This document shows positions 35,892 to 46,343 of a stretch of DNA of 64,000 nt, one piece after another. A program made the translations under genes and the position numbers. Source of the stretch: Andreprevotia lacus DSM 23236 (GTDB taxonomy: Bacteria > Pseudomonadota > Gammaproteobacteria > Burkholderiales > Chitinibacteraceae); assembly GCF_900176275.1 (NCBI RefSeq), contig NZ_FWXD01000022.1:1-64000 (forward strand). The letters run 5' to 3'. Within the stretch, counting starts at the first letter, position 1, and every line of letters begins with the position of its first letter. The notes under the pieces were generated by a model. The model saw only the letters and a list, made by a program, of their open reading frames with translations. It was not told the origin of the DNA and searched no databases.

Positions 35892-37823
35892 TCAGGCTGC
35901 GCGCCGCTCGCTGGACGGCAGCACGAGTTCGACCCGTGTGCCGCCGCCGGGGCGTGATGTCATCGTCAGTTGCGCATTCAGCCGGTCGGCGCGTTCATGC
36001 ATGATGTGCAGGCCGACGTGCGGTGTGTCTCGCTCAGCGACTTCGGCAGGGTCGTAACCGTCGCCATCATCGCTGATCCGCATGCGAAAGTCGCGCTGGT
36101 TGCTGATTTCCACATCAACCGCACTGGCGTGGGCGTGCTTGCGCACATTGGACAGCGCTTCCTGCAGGATGAACAGCACCTGCAGTTGTTCCTCGGACGG
36201 CAGCGGTTGCCCGGCGGCGTCTTCAACATGCAGGCTGACTGCCACGCCGGACTGGCGTTTGAAGCGCGCCACCGTATCCTCGATGGCGGCAATCAGTTCG
36301 CCCTGGCCCAGCTTGCTGCGGAAATTGACCAGCAGCTCGCGCACGTCCTGATAGCTTTCATCAACGCCGGTGCGCAGCAGCGGCACGACCTCGCGTACCT
36401 CGGCCCAGCGCTCGCGCTGCACGGCGCTGTCCAGCATCTGCACCTGCAGGTTCAGGAAGTTCAGCCCCTGCGCAATGCTGTCATGCAGCCCTTGCGCGAC
36501 CAGATTGCGTTCCTCGGCCACGGCCAGTTGCCGCGCCTTGGCGCCAAGTCTGCGGTTGACCAGCGCCACGCCCAGATGCTGGCCCAGTGCATCCAGCAAC
36601 TGCGCTTCGGCAGCTGGCACCGCATGCGTATTGCGGAAATGCAGCGAGAACGAACCCAGCACCTCGTCATGCGTTGCAACGCGAAATACCGCCAGCCCCC
36701 TGAAGCCGGCATTCGCGCATTGCAGCGCCTCCGGGTTGGCCAGCTTGCGGAAATCGCGGATAACCACCGCGCCTTGCTGCGTGGCCTCGCCGCAGTAGCA
36801 CGCGTGTACGCGCATGCAGTGCTCGGCTTCTTCCAGCGATTCGGTCAGCCCTTCGGAAACGACCAGATGCAGCTTTTCGCCGGTGGGGTCCAGCACGCGT
36901 ATGCTGCCGCCGTCGGCGTTGAATTGCTGCATCACGCGCTGCAGAAAACCCTGGCACAGGGTTTCGATGTCCAGTGGCTGGTTCAGGAAGGCCGTCATGC
37001 CATACAGCAGGCTCAGCTCGCGGTTCTGTTGCGCCAGTTGCGCGGTTTTTTCCTGCACGCGCTCGCCCAAGTCGCGGTATAGCCCCTCCAGCGTGTCGGC
37101 CATATTGTTGAAGCCCTGCGCCAGTACGCCGAATTCATCCCGGCTTTCCACCGGCAGGCGTACGCTGAATTCCCGCTCGGCCATGCGTTGCAAGCCGTGC
37201 TGCAGGCGCAGCACCGGTGCGACGATCCACATATACAGCAGGTAGATCATGGCCAGCGTGCCCAGAAAGGCGATCACGGCAAGCACGGCCTGCGACAGGC
37301 GCAGCAGCGTGGTTTTACCCGCGTTGTCGGCCTCTATCATCTGTACGAGCTGGTTGGCCTGATCAACGAAAGGCTGCAATGCCTGCAGATAGCTGTCGCG
37401 ATCCGTACCGGCCAGCGCCCGGCTGGCGGCAGGTTGCAGCGTGCTGGTCCAGAGCGTGCGCACTTTGCCCATTTGCGCGAGGATGGCCGGGTCATCAGGC
37501 AGGAACAGCGGCCGCGACGGCACGCCGGTTTGCAGGCGGGCCAGGGTGTCGGTCTGCGCGGACAGGTCGAGCTGTATGCGTTGCGTGTGACCGCTGTCGG
37601 TGCGCAGCAGCTCCAGCCCGATGCGGTTGGCGCGCATGCGGAGGCTGCCGGCATCGTTGATTGCGGCACCTGCGCCTTCAAGCTGCCAGGACAGCCAGAG
37701 TGTCCAGCCTATCATCGCCAGCACGCCAAGCAGCGCAACCAGCGAGCTGATCACGATGCGTGCCGACAGGCTTTCGCGCGGGGAGGGCGGGGTGACGCCC
37801 AAACCGTCGGAATCGGCGCTCAT
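35892..37823 (-). CDS. narX: Nitrate/nitrite sensor histidine kinase NarX
   Basis: This 643-aa protein has an N-terminal transmembrane helix and a periplasmic sensor with a P-box-like [18 protein letters not shown] and a second helix near residue 205. HAMP and signalling helices, a GAF-like central module with a cysteine cluster ([16 protein letters not shown]), and a HisKA_3 domain ([17 protein letters not shown]) follow, then an ATPase with DDGDGYD and [12 protein letters not shown]. The ATG at 37823 overlaps the moaC stop as ATGA. It phosphorylates NarL in response to nitrate. Confidence 0.94.
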   Translation of the reverse strand: MSADSDGLGVTPPSPRESLSARIVISSLVALLGVLAMIGWTLWLSWQLEGAGAAINDAGSLRMRANRIGLELLRTDSGHTQRIQLDLSAQTDTLARLQTGVPSRPLFLPDDPAILAQMGKVRTLWTSTLQPAASRALAGTDRDSYLQALQPFVDQANQLVQMIEADNAGKTTLLRLSQAVLAVIAFLGTLAMIYLLYMWIVAPVLRLQHGLQRMAEREFSVRLPVESRDEFGVLAQGFNNMADTLEGLYRDLGERVQEKTAQLAQQNRELSLLYGMTAFLNQPLDIETLCQGFLQRVMQQFNADGGSIRVLDPTGEKLHLVVSEGLTESLEEAEHCMRVHACYCGEATQQGAVVIRDFRKLANPEALQCANAGFRGLAVFRVATHDEVLGSFSLHFRNTHAVPAAEAQLLDALGQHLGVALVNRRLGAKARQLAVAEERNLVAQGLHDSIAQGLNFLNLQVQMLDSAVQRERWAEVREVVPLLRTGVDESYQDVRELLVNFRSKLGQGELIAAIEDTVARFKRQSGVAVSLHVEDAAGQPLPSEEQLQVLFILQEALSNVRKHAHASAVDVEISNQRDFRMRISDDGDGYDPAEVAERDTPHVGLHIMHERADRLNAQLTMTSRPGGGTRVELVLPSSERRAA

Positions 37824-38311
37824 GGGTGTGGCTCCAGTTCTTGGGCAGTCCAGCAACCGGAGCGGCCACCCGATTTTTCCAGCAGGCGCACGGCGTTGAT
37901 CTGCATGCCTTTGTCTGCTGCCTTGCACATGTCGTAGATGGTGAGCAGCGCGATGCTGGCTGCGGTGAGCGCTTCCATTTCCACACCGGTCTGGCCGGTG
38001 GTTGCTGCGGTGACCAGCACATCCACCTTATTGTATGCGCAGCGGAAGTCGACGGAAACGCGGGTCAACGCCAGCGGGTGGCACAGGGGAATCAGTTCTG
38101 CCGTGCGCTTGGCCGCCATGATGGCGGCAATGCGCGCCACGCCCAGCACATCGCCTTTGGCGTGCTGGCCGCTTTCGATGCGCGCCAACGTGTCTGCTTG
38201 CATGTGGATGCTGCCCGTAGCCACCGCTTGCCTGTCCGTGGCGGCCTTGCCGCCGACATCGACCATATGGGCGTTGCCGGCGGCATCGAAGTGGTTCAGC
38301 ACGTCGTTCAT
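37820..38311 (-). CDS. moaC: Cyclic pyranopterin monophosphate synthase MoaC
   Basis: This 163-aa protein has the MoaC motifs [45 protein letters not shown] ([14 protein letters not shown] is diagnostic), [23 protein letters not shown] and the terminal EKSGGRSG. It makes cPMP in molybdenum cofactor synthesis. The ATG at 38311 is chosen by homology to the usual start. It couples to narX by ATGA. Confidence 0.95.
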   Translation of the reverse strand: MNDVLNHFDAAGNAHMVDVGGKAATDRQAVATGSIHMQADTLARIESGQHAKGDVLGVARIAAIMAAKRTAELIPLCHPLALTRVSVDFRCAYNKVDVLVTAATTGQTGVEMEALTAASIALLTIYDMCKAADKGMQINAVRLLEKSGGRSGCWTAQELEPHP

Positions 38312-38342
38312 GGTTGTACTGCGTTGTGCCGTACTTGTTGCG

Positions 38343-38822
38343 TCATCGTGCCGCATCGTGGGCCTGCCATTGCTGCAATGCTGCGTCGTCCGCGTGCTTA
38401 GCGTCCACCCAGCGGTGTTGCGCGCCATGGTGTTCCTGCTTCCAGAACGGCACGGTCGATTTCAGGTGATCCATCAGGTAGTCGACCGCATGCAGCGCTG
38501 CCTTGCGGTGCGCTGCGGCGGTCAGTGCCAGCACGATGCGCTCGCCCGGCTGCAGGGTGCCGATCCGGTGGATGATCACGACGGCATCAAGTGCAAAACG
38601 CACGGCGGCGTCGCTGGCCAGCGCATGCAGGCTGCGTTCCGTCATGCCCGGGTAGTGCTCCAGCGTCAGCGCGGTCAGCGCATGGTTGCCCGCCGGGTCG
38701 TTGCGCACCTGCCCCACGAAGCTGGCGATGGCACCGCAACGCCGCAGCGGGTCGGCCAGCCGGGCCAGCTCGGCATCAAGACTGAAGTCGTCGTGCTGCA
38801 CGCGCACATGGATGTCGGCCAT
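38343..38822 (-). CDS. moaE: Molybdopterin synthase catalytic subunit MoaE
   Basis: This 159-aa protein has [50 protein letters not shown] and the C-terminal catalytic lysine region [16 protein letters not shown]. It converts cPMP to molybdopterin with MoaD. It starts 2 bp after moaD stops. Confidence 0.95.
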   Translation of the reverse strand: MADIHVRVQHDDFSLDAELARLADPLRRCGAIASFVGQVRNDPAGNHALTALTLEHYPGMTERSLHALASDAAVRFALDAVVIIHRIGTLQPGERIVLALTAAAHRKAALHAVDYLMDHLKSTVPFWKQEHHGAQHRWVDAKHADDAALQQWQAHDAAR

Positions 38823-38824
38823 GG

Positions 38825-39097
38825 TTAGCCCCCGGTCACCGGTGGAAACACGGCTACCTCGGCGCCGTCGGGAATGCGGGTTGCCGGCGTGGCCATGTGC
38901 TGGTCGACCGCGACGCGGAATGGTTTGTCGCCGGACAGCTCGCTGGCCCAGATGCCGCCGCGCTGGCGCAGGTGGGCCAGCAATGTGGCGACATCATGGT
39001 TGCTGCCGGGCAGCGTGATGGTTTCGGCATCGCACGCCAGCGCGTCGCGCAGCCGGGCGAAGTAAAGCAGGTGGATTTGCATGCCGGCGGCATTCAT
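38825..39097 (-). CDS. moaD: Molybdopterin synthase sulfur carrier subunit MoaD
   Basis: This 90-aa ubiquitin-fold protein has HLLYFARLRDAL near the start and the C-terminal EVAVFPPVTGG, whose Gly-Gly tail carries the thiocarboxylate. The ATG at 39097 overlaps the moeA stop as ATGA. It pairs with MoaE downstream. Confidence 0.95.
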   Translation of the reverse strand: MNAAGMQIHLLYFARLRDALACDAETITLPGSNHDVATLLAHLRQRGGIWASELSGDKPFRVAVDQHMATPATRIPDGAEVAVFPPVTGG

Positions 39098-40299
39098 GGG
39101 GCAATCAACTCCGAAAGCAGATGGCATGGTGCCGGGCTGCCGGCCGACAGGGTTGTTTGTGGCGGTACCTCGATCAGCACATCGGCCTCGGCCAGGGTGG
39201 CCAGTGCCGCCGAGCCCTGCTGGGCAAAGGGTTGCACCAGCAGCATGCCGTTGTCGTATACACGCCGGGCGCGCATGAAGTGCGGCCGCATGTCGCGGTT
39301 GTGCACGGCCTCGGTCAGCGGCAGCAGCTGCATGGTGTCGGCTGACGGCGTGCCGCCGGCCGCGCGACGGACCAGCGGGCGCGCCAGCAGCAGAAAGGTG
39401 ACTGCTGCCGCAACCGGGTTGCCGGGCAGCGCCAGAAACGGCTTGCCGCACAGATGGCCGAAGGCAAAGGGCTTGCCGGGTTTGATGGCGACTTTCCAGT
39501 GGTCGATCCCGCCCAGCATGCTGGCTGCATGACGCACATGGTCGGCATCGCCGACCGAGGCACCGCCCGAGCTGATGACGATATCGCAGCATGCTGCTGC
39601 ATCGGCCAGCCGCTCGCGCGTGGCTTCCGGGTCATCGGGCACTTGACCGAGGTCGATTGCATCGGCGCCACAGGCGGTCAGCAAGGCCAGCAACTGGGGG
39701 CGGTTGGCATCGTGGATGCGGCCTGCCGTCAACGGCTGCCCGGCGGGCACCAGCTCGCTGCCGGTGGACAGCACGCCCACGCGCGGGCGCAGGTGGACAT
39801 CCAGCTCGGCGATGCCCTGTGCAGCCAGCAGGCCGATATGCAGCGGGCGCAGCGTTGTGCCTTGTTCCAGTAGTCGGGTGCCGGCCGCAAGCTCGCTGCC
39901 GCGCACGCGCATGTGGGCGCCATACACCGGGGCCTCGGCCAGCTGCAGCAGCTTGCCGTCCACACGCACCTGTTCCTGCGGCACTACGCTCTGGCAGCCA
40001 AAGGGCAGCGGGGCGCCGGTCAGCACGCGCAGTGCCTGGCCGGCACGCAGCGCGCCTGTCGCGCTGCTGCCGGCTGCGGCATAGCCGATGATTTCGTACT
40101 GCCCGAGCGGGCGGGCGGCGTCTACTGCGACGGCATAGCCATCCATCGCGCTGTTGTCGAAACCGGGCAGGTCGACTGTTGCACGCAGCGTCTGTGCGCA
40201 AATCCGGCCTACTGCAGCAGACAGCGCCACGCACTCGCTGGCTGGCGCCGGCAGCGCTATCCGCGCGAGTTTGTCGCGCATGGCTTGCAGCTCAAGCAT
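39094..40299 (-). CDS. moeA: Molybdopterin molybdenumtransferase MoeA
   Basis: This 401-aa protein has [63 protein letters not shown], and [26 protein letters not shown] (short diagnostic part [10 protein letters not shown]). It inserts molybdate into adenylated molybdopterin. The ATG at 40299 has GGAGG upstream and lies 8 bp inside the end of mobB. Confidence 0.95.
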   Translation of the reverse strand: MLELQAMRDKLARIALPAPASECVALSAAVGRICAQTLRATVDLPGFDNSAMDGYAVAVDAARPLGQYEIIGYAAAGSSATGALRAGQALRVLTGAPLPFGCQSVVPQEQVRVDGKLLQLAEAPVYGAHMRVRGSELAAGTRLLEQGTTLRPLHIGLLAAQGIAELDVHLRPRVGVLSTGSELVPAGQPLTAGRIHDANRPQLLALLTACGADAIDLGQVPDDPEATRERLADAAACCDIVISSGGASVGDADHVRHAASMLGGIDHWKVAIKPGKPFAFGHLCGKPFLALPGNPVAAAVTFLLLARPLVRRAAGGTPSADTMQLLPLTEAVHNRDMRPHFMRARRVYDNGMLLVQPFAQQGSAALATLAEADVLIEVPPQTTLSAGSPAPCHLLSELIAP

Positions 40300-40798
40300 G
40301 ATGGCCTCCCAAGGCACGGGCGATGATGAAGCGTACGATGTCGGCCGGTCGGTTCAGGTCCAGCACGGGCAGCGGGCAATCGAGCTGCGCGTCGCTCGCG
40401 ACGGCCAGCAGATCGGGGTGCTCAGGGTAGAGCGGAGGCTGGCCGAGGTCGGGGCGGAAGACTTCGAGGCGCGGTATCGGATAGTGCTTGAACCCCTCGA
40501 CCAGGGTCAGGTCGGCTGGCGCCAGCCTGGCCCATTGTTTGGCCAGGTCTGGCTCGGCCTCGTGCCGCAGCTCGTGAAAGATCGCGTAGCGGTATGGGGT
40601 GGCCAACAGCACCTCCGCCGCGCCGGCCGCGCGAAAGCGGGCACTGTCCTTGCCCGGTGGTTCGAACTGCACGTCATGGTGGCTGTGCTTGATCACGTTC
40701 ACCCGCAGCCCTTGCGCGGCAAACAGCGGCAGCATGGTTTCGATCAGTGTGGTCTTGCCACTGCCCGAACGGCCGATCAGTCCGAATACCTGTTTCAT
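40292..40798 (-). CDS. mobB: Molybdopterin-guanine dinucleotide biosynthesis protein MobB
   Basis: This 168-aa GTPase has the Walker A motif [15 protein letters not shown] and then [31 protein letters not shown], where the KHSHHD and GKDSARFR parts are typical of Mob[19 protein letters not shown] follows. The ATG at 40798 overlaps the carbonic anhydrase stop as ATGA. It assists the guanylation step; MobA is not in the window. Confidence 0.93.
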   Translation of the reverse strand: MKQVFGLIGRSGSGKTTLIETMLPLFAAQGLRVNVIKHSHHDVQFEPPGKDSARFRAAGAAEVLLATPYRYAIFHELRHEAEPDLAKQWARLAPADLTLVEGFKHYPIPRLEVFRPDLGQPPLYPEHPDLLAVASDAQLDCPLPVLDLNRPADIVRFIIARALGGHHA

Positions 40799-41454
40799 TC
40801 CTGCTCCATATCCCTTGATGCGACCAGCGGCAGAAAACCGTCCGCGCGTGGCGAATAGGCCAGCAGCGTTCCTGCTTCGAGGTCGAAATACCAGCCGTGC
40901 AGCGTCAATACGCCTTCGGCTACCCGGCGCTGCACCCAGGGAAATGTTTCCAGGTTGCGCAGCGACACCAGTATGGCGGCCATTTCGCACGCGCGGCGAC
41001 GCTCGCCTGCATCGGCCTCGGGCATGCGTCGCTCGATTTCGTCGCGCGCCGGGGCAACGATCTGCATCCAGCGCGTGATGAAGTCGGTTTCGTCGCTGCC
41101 CGACAGCCGTTCTTCCAGCAAGGCGCGGATGCCGCCGCATTGGGCATGGCCCAGTACGATGACGCGTGCCACGCCCAGCTGTGCCACGGCAAACTGCACG
41201 GCCGATGTCACACCGGCGATATGCTGGGCCGGGTCGAACGGCGGCACCAGATTGGCCACGTTGCGCACGGTGAATATATCGCCCGGATCGCACCCCAGCA
41301 GCAGCGCGGGATCGACGCGCGAATCGCAACAGCCGATCAGCAGCGTGCTGGGGCGCTGCCCTTGCAGCAAATCGCTGTACAGCGCGCGATCATGGCCGAA
41401 GTATTGCTGCTGGAAGCGCTGAAAACCGTCGATGAAACGTTGGAGGTCGTGCAT
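40795..41454 (-). CDS. can: Beta-class carbonic anhydrase
   Basis: This 219-aa protein (from the 41454 ATG) has both zinc motifs, [11 protein letters not shown] (Cys, Asp, Arg) and [17 protein letters not shown] (His and Cys). It also has the family segment [13 protein letters not shown]. It interconverts CO2 and bicarbonate in the cytoplasm. An alternative TTG at 41472 overlaps the moaA stop as TTGA and could be the real start. It sits between moaA and mobB, an unusual place for this enzyme. Confidence 0.92.
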   Translation of the reverse strand: MHDLQRFIDGFQRFQQQYFGHDRALYSDLLQGQRPSTLLIGCCDSRVDPALLLGCDPGDIFTVRNVANLVPPFDPAQHIAGVTSAVQFAVAQLGVARVIVLGHAQCGGIRALLEERLSGSDETDFITRWMQIVAPARDEIERRMPEADAGERRRACEMAAILVSLRNLETFPWVQRRVAEGVLTLHGWYFDLEAGTLLAYSPRADGFLPLVASRDMEQE

Positions 41455-41468
41455 GGCGCGGTCCGGGT

Positions 41469-42467
41469 TCAACCGCCGGTCTGCGACATGAAGCGCACGA
41501 TTTTGGCTGGCTGGCTGCTGAAGTCGTGCCGTTCCGGCTTGACGGCGATTGCGTCGATGATGGCCTGTCGCAGTTGCGCATCATCCGCGCCGGCGCGCAG
41601 CATCGCGCCCAGCGCAACCTTGTCTTCCTGCCCGAGGCAAAGGTGCAGCGTGCCGTCCACGGTAAGGCGCACGCGGTTGCAGGTGGCGCAAAAGTGCTGT
41701 GACATCGGTGTGATCACACCCAGGCTCATCGTGCCGTCGGCCGTGGTCCAGTAGCGCGCCGGCCCGGCACCACTGCCCTTGATCGCGGGCAGCAGCGCAT
41801 GGCGCTCAGCCAGTTGCATGCCAAGCCGGCTGAGATTGATGGCGCCTGCCTGTCTGCCGGTATCGCCCATCGGCATGGCCTCGATCAGCCGCAGGATGAA
41901 GCCGTGGGCGATCGCGAACCCGACCATGCGCTCGACCTCCGCATCGTTCACCGCTGGCTGCACCACCATATTGAGCTTGATTGGCGCAAAACCTGCCTCT
42001 TTGGCCACACGCAGCCCGGCGAGCACATCGGCCAGGCAATCGCGGCCGGTGATGCGGGCAAAACAGTCGTGATCCAGTGTATCGAGGCTGATGTTCAGCC
42101 TTTGCACCCCGGCCCGGCGCAATGCCGCTGCATGGTGGGCGAGTTGTGTGCCATTACTCGACAAGGACAGGTCGTGCAGGCCCGGCAGCGCGGCCAGCGC
42201 CGCAGCCAGGTCGGGCAGATTGCGTCGCAGCAGCGGCTCGCCCCCGGTCAGCCTGACCTTGCGTACACCCAGCCCGACAAAGAGGCCCACCAGGCGGGTC
42301 ATCTCGGCGTGGGTCATCCAGTTGGCCGGTTCCTCGAAACCCTTGAAGCCCTTGGGCAGGCAGTAGGTACAGCGCAGGTCGCAGCGGTCGGTCACCGATA
42401 CGCGCAGGTAATCGATGCGGCGCTGGAAGGAGTCGATCAGGACGGGTGGGGCACTATCCGTATTCAT
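41469..42467 (-). CDS. moaA: GTP 3',8-cyclase MoaA
   Basis: This 332-aa radical SAM protein has the cluster motif CDLRCTYC in VSVTDRCDLRCTYCLP and KVRLTGGEPLLRR. It has the second cluster cysteines FCATCNRVRLTVDG, but it ends FMSQTGG rather than the usual FMSRIGG tail. It performs the first step of molybdenum cofactor synthesis from GTP. It starts a run of Moco genes 105 bp after the parvulin gene. Confidence 0.96.
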   Translation of the reverse strand: MNTDSAPPVLIDSFQRRIDYLRVSVTDRCDLRCTYCLPKGFKGFEEPANWMTHAEMTRLVGLFVGLGVRKVRLTGGEPLLRRNLPDLAAALAALPGLHDLSLSSNGTQLAHHAAALRRAGVQRLNISLDTLDHDCFARITGRDCLADVLAGLRVAKEAGFAPIKLNMVVQPAVNDAEVERMVGFAIAHGFILRLIEAMPMGDTGRQAGAINLSRLGMQLAERHALLPAIKGSGAGPARYWTTADGTMSLGVITPMSQHFCATCNRVRLTVDGTLHLCLGQEDKVALGAMLRAGADDAQLRQAIIDAIAVKPERHDFSSQPAKIVRFMSQTGG

Positions 42468-42572
42468 GGCTGGGAACCGAAACGAGCTGTCTTGATTTTG
42501 CGCACCGGCGCCACTTTAGACCATATGCAGGAGGGACTAGTCACTCTGCCAGCCACCCGACCCCGCCGTTTG

Positions 42573-43307
42573 CTATTGCAGCAAGGGGCTGTCGGCAATG
42601 TCGAGGTCGATGCCAGTGATGCGTGCACGGCTGGCCAGCACGCGCAGGTATTGGCGCCATGCAGCATCGCGGCTGGCCTGTTGCAGTGCCTCGGCAATCT
42701 GCGTGCAGACCTGCTCATAGGGCAGCAAGCGGCCTGCGATGCGGTGCACCACCCGCACAATGTGCAAGCCGAAACGCGTTTCGACCACCCGTGGCACGAT
42801 GGCGCCCTGGTCGGCCGAAAACAGTACCCGCTCGAACTCGGGTACCGTGTCGCCCCGGCCCAGCTGGCCGAGGTTGCCGCCCAGCGTTGCGGAAGGGCAG
42901 TTGGACAGCTTGCGTGCCTGTTCGCCAAATTGCGCAGGTTCGGCCAGTAGATCGGCCAGCGTTTGTTCAGCCAGACCGCGCAGCGCCGGCAAGGGCACCC
43001 GCTCGGTCACCTGGAACAGGATATGTTCGGCCTCGACCAGTTCACCGACGGTGAACCGGGCCGGGTTTTGCGCGTAGTGGCGGCGGCAGCTGGCGTCGTC
43101 GGCTTCGGGCACGGTCACTTCGTGCGCCAACAGTGCGGCGATGGCGCTGTCCTCGTCGGTGGCTGGCAGGCCCAGCCGGTGTGCTTCGTCGCGCAGCAGA
43201 TGCCGCAGGATGACGGCCATGGTGGCCAGATGCAACGTATCGTGTCCGGGCAGTTCGGCGGCGATTTCGTCGTCGGTGATTTCGTGGTCATTGACGGTAA
43301 TGGGCAT
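42573..43307 (-). CDS. Parvulin-type peptidylprolyl isomerase (NifM-like)
   Basis: This 244-aa protein has an N-terminal helical region, then a PpiC/parvulin domain (about 110-205) with EAEHILFQV, LGGNLGQLGRGDTVPEFERVLFS and VVETRFGLHIVRV. There is no signal peptide, so it is probably cytoplasmic. It directly follows narI (48 bp), a position reported for nar operons of beta- and gammaproteobacteria. It may help fold or mature the reductase subunits (inference). Confidence 0.88.
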   Translation of the reverse strand: MPITVNDHEITDDEIAAELPGHDTLHLATMAVILRHLLRDEAHRLGLPATDEDSAIAALLAHEVTVPEADDASCRRHYAQNPARFTVGELVEAEHILFQVTERVPLPALRGLAEQTLADLLAEPAQFGEQARKLSNCPSATLGGNLGQLGRGDTVPEFERVLFSADQGAIVPRVVETRFGLHIVRVVHRIAGRLLPYEQVCTQIAEALQQASRDAAWRQYLRVLASRARITGIDLDIADSPLLQ

Positions 43308-43355
43308 GATGAGCTCCTTGGCCGGGCCGGTGCTGCCGGCCCGGCGTTGCCGGTT

Positions 43356-44039
43356 CTAGCGCGGGCGGACCAGCTGCCAGGCGCGGCCCAGATAGGTGAC
43401 CGAGGCAAAGCCGCTCCACACGTGTACCAGCCGGGTGAACGGGAAGATCACGAACAGCGTCATGCCCATGAACAGGTGCAGCTTGAACAGGGTATCGGCG
43501 CCGATGATGAACAGCGCGGCATCACCCTTGAAGGTGACGATATGCTGGGCCCAGGTCATCAGCAGCACCATCATGTGGCCGTCGAGGTGACCGGCCGAGA
43601 CGAAGATGGTCGACAGGCCGAGCAGCAGCGTGACGAGTATCCACAGCAGCAGGATCTTGTCGCCGGTGCGCGTCTGCGCCGCCAGGCGCGGGTCGGACAG
43701 CCGGCGATGCAGGAGCAGCAGCAGACCGGCCAGGCACAGCGTGCCGAGTATGCCGCCCGCCGTCATGGCCACCAGCTGCTTGAAGGTGTGGCTGATGCCG
43801 AGCGCATCCCAGACCGCCACCGGGGTCAGCAGGCCGGCCAGATGACCGAAAAACAGCCCGATGATGCCGATGTGGAACAGGATGTTTCCGAGGCGCAGAT
43901 TGCCCCGGTGCAGCAGCTGCGAGCTGTCGCTTTTCCACGTGTATTGCTCGCGCTCGAAGCGGATCAGGCTGCCGAGCAGGAAGATGCACAGCGCGATATA
44001 GGGATAGATGCCGAAAATGAACTGATGCAGGTAATCCAT
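43356..44039 (-). CDS. narI: Respiratory nitrate reductase gamma subunit NarI
   Basis: This 227-aa membrane subunit has five helices. It opens MDYLHQFIFGIYPYIALCIF and carries histidines for two hemes b in NILFHIGIIGLFFGHLAG, HMMVLLMTWAQHIVTF and LHLFMGMTLFVIFPFTRLVHVWSG (short part FPFTRLVHVWSG). It oxidises ubiquinol and passes electrons to NarH. It follows narJ by 15 bp. Confidence 0.96.
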   Translation of the reverse strand: MDYLHQFIFGIYPYIALCIFLLGSLIRFEREQYTWKSDSSQLLHRGNLRLGNILFHIGIIGLFFGHLAGLLTPVAVWDALGISHTFKQLVAMTAGGILGTLCLAGLLLLLHRRLSDPRLAAQTRTGDKILLLWILVTLLLGLSTIFVSAGHLDGHMMVLLMTWAQHIVTFKGDAALFIIGADTLFKLHLFMGMTLFVIFPFTRLVHVWSGFASVTYLGRAWQLVRPR

Positions 44040-44054
44040 GATGGTCTCCTGGGC

Positions 44055-44729
44055 TTAAGACTGCGACCCCGGCGGGGTGTGCGCCTGGCGGGAGGGATTG
44101 CGGGGGTGGAAATGCAATGGCTGTACGCCATCCATGGCCGGTTTGAGCAGTGGTTCGACGCCATCGGCGCCGGGGCCGAATGTTTCCAGTGCTTCGTCCA
44201 TGTCGCGTACCGGCGGGTCGGTCTGTTCCTGCGGCACCACGTCGGTCAGCGAGCACAACACCATGAAAACCGTGGCATAGGGGCTTTCATTGCGCGCCAG
44301 CCGCGCGCCGATGGCGGCCAGTACGTGGATGGCATCGCCCAGCAATGCTTCGGCCTTGGTGTCGTCGCACAGGCTGAGGTATTCAAGAAACAGCGGCACG
44401 TGGTCGGGCAGCTCGGCGGCATGCGGCTCATAACCGTGCTGCAGGTATTCGTGCAGCAGATCGACCATGGCCTGGCCACGATCACGGCTTTCGCCATGCA
44501 CGTGCTCGAACAGGTGCAGCGAATGCGCGGGGTTGCGGTCGAAGGTTGCAACGTAGTTTTCCTGCAGTTCAACCAGGGAGTACCGGCCCAGAAAAGCGGT
44601 CAACGGGGCCAGTGTCTGCCGTGCCTCGGGATGGGCATGCAGCGCAGTGTCGATTTCGTCCAGTGCATCCAGCAGATCCGGTTCTGGATAGCTGAGCAGC
44701 GCGGACAAGATGCGGTAGAGCGTGTTCAT
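44055..44729 (-). CDS. narJ: Nitrate reductase molybdenum cofactor assembly chaperone NarJ
   Basis: This 224-aa TorD-like chaperone has MNTLYRILSALLSYPE at the start, ENYVATFDRNPAHSLHLFEHVHGESRDRGQAMVDL (core FEHVHGESRDRG is diagnostic) and LPDHVPLFLEYLSL. It is cytoplasmic and holds NarG until the cofactor is inserted. It lies between narH and narI as usual. Confidence 0.96.
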   Translation of the reverse strand: MNTLYRILSALLSYPEPDLLDALDEIDTALHAHPEARQTLAPLTAFLGRYSLVELQENYVATFDRNPAHSLHLFEHVHGESRDRGQAMVDLLHEYLQHGYEPHAAELPDHVPLFLEYLSLCDDTKAEALLGDAIHVLAAIGARLARNESPYATVFMVLCSLTDVVPQEQTDPPVRDMDEALETFGPGADGVEPLLKPAMDGVQPLHFHPRNPSRQAHTPPGSQS

Positions 44730-44783
44730 GTGCGGATTTCCTTGTGCAAACCGGTGCCGGCGGGCGGGCCGCCGGCACGCTGA

Positions 44784-46343
44784 TCAGGAGGTCGCCTTTT
44801 TGCGCGACTTGGGCATGTCAACGAAGATCACGCTGCCTTGCGGCTTCTTGCCAAACAGCGTTCCTTCCGAGGTGCCGCCGGAGCAGCCGTTGCCGAAGGT
44901 GAAGCCGCAGGACCCCTTGTCGTTGAAGCTGTCCTCGACCATTTCCTTGTGGCTGCTCGGGATCACGAAGCGGTCTTCATAGTTGGCAATCGCCATGGTC
45001 TGGTACATGTCCTCGACCGTGGCCGCGTTCAGCCCGACCGGTGTGATCAGGCTGGCATCCGGCTTGCCGTGCACCACCTCGCTGCGCTTGTAGGCGCGCA
45101 TGGCGATCATCCGCTCCAGCGCGCTGACCACGGGCGCCTCCTTGCCGGCGGTCAGCAGGTTGGCCAGATAGCGCACGGGGATGCGCAGGCTCTTGACGTC
45201 GGGAATGATGCTGTCGCCCACCGTGCTGTGCGGCATGCGGCCGGCCTCGGCCGCCGACTGGATCGGCGACAGCGGCGGGATGTACCAGACCATGGGCAGG
45301 GTGCGGTATTCCGGGTGTAGCGGGAAAGCCACTTTCCACTGGCAGGCCATCTTGTAGACGGGGGAGCGTTGCGCCGCTTCCAGCCAGCTCTCGGGTATGC
45401 CCTGTGCGCGTGCCGCTTCGATCACCGCTGGCGAGTGCGGGTCGAGGAAGCACTTGAGCTGTTCTTCGTACAGGTCCTGTTCGTCCGCGGTCGAGGCGGC
45501 CTGTTCGATCAGGTCGGCGTCATACAGCAGCACACCCAGATAGCGGATGCGACCCACACAGGTTTCCGAGCAGACCGTGGGTTGGCCGGCCTCGATGCGC
45601 GGGAAGCAGAAAGTACATTTTTCGGCCTTGCCACTCTGCCAGTTGTAGTAAATCTTCTTGTACGGGCAGCCCGAGATGCACATGCGCCAGCCACGGCACT
45701 TGTCCTGGTCGACCAGCACAATGCCATCGTCCTCGCGCTTGTAGATCGAGCCGGACGGACACGATGCCACGCAGGCCGGGTTCAGGCAGTGCTCGCACAA
45801 GCGGGGCAGATACATCATGAAGGTGTTTTCGAAGGTGGAATACATCTCCTTCTGCACCCCCTCGAACAGTGCATCGCGGCTGCGTGCGCTGAACTCGCCG
45901 CCCAGATCGTCCTCCCAGTTCGGACCCCATTCGATCTTGTCCATTTTCTGGCCGGTGATCACCGACACCGGGCGTGCGGTCGGCGGCGTTTGCGACAGCG
46001 GCGCCTTTTGCAGGTGTTCGTAGTCGTAGGTGAAGGGCTCGTAGTAATCGTCGATGGCCGGCAGGTTGGGATTGGCAAACAGGTTGGCGAGAATCTGCAG
46101 CTTGCCGCCCTGGCGCGGCACCAGCTTGCCCTTGGCATTGCGCTTCCAGCCGCCGTTCCACTTGTCCTGGTTTTCCCATTCCTTGGGATAACCGATGCCG
46201 GGTTTGGTCTCGACATTGTTGAACCAGGCGTATTCGACCCCATCGCGGCTGGTCCAGACGTTCTTGCACGTCACCGAGCAGGTATGACAGCCAATGCATT
46301 TGTCGAGGTTGAGCACCATGCCCACTTGAGCGCGGATCTTCAT
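44784..46343 (-). CDS. narH: Respiratory nitrate reductase beta subunit NarH
   Basis: This 519-aa iron-sulfur subunit starts MKIRAQVGMVLNLDKCIGCH. It has the cluster cysteine groups CIGCHTCSVTCKNVW, CEHCLNPACVASCPSGSIYK, DKCRGWRMCISGCPYKK (with the Trp of the 3Fe-4S site), and CTFCFPRIEAG with CSETC. The ATG at 46343 overlaps the narG stop as ATGA. It passes electrons from NarI to NarG on the cytoplasmic face. Confidence 0.97.
   Translation of the reverse strand: MKIRAQVGMVLNLDKCIGCHTCSVTCKNVWTSRDGVEYAWFNNVETKPGIGYPKEWENQDKWNGGWKRNAKGKLVPRQGGKLQILANLFANPNLPAIDDYYEPFTYDYEHLQKAPLSQTPPTARPVSVITGQKMDKIEWGPNWEDDLGGEFSARSRDALFEGVQKEMYSTFENTFMMYLPRLCEHCLNPACVASCPSGSIYKREDDGIVLVDQDKCRGWRMCISGCPYKKIYYNWQSGKAEKCTFCFPRIEAGQPTVCSETCVGRIRYLGVLLYDADLIEQAASTADEQDLYEEQLKCFLDPHSPAVIEAARAQGIPESWLEAAQRSPVYKMACQWKVAFPLHPEYRTLPMVWYIPPLSPIQSAAEAGRMPHSTVGDSIIPDVKSLRIPVRYLANLLTAGKEAPVVSALERMIAMRAYKRSEVVHGKPDASLITPVGLNAATVEDMYQTMAIANYEDRFVIPSSHKEMVEDSFNDKGSCGFTFGNGCSGGTSEGTLFGKKPQGSVIFVDMPKSRKKATS

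Noticed and set aside
42481-42520. TTGAT near 42492 upstream of moaA as an Fnr box
   Set aside because: Only the left arm is present; the right arm reads CGCAC instead of ATCAA.
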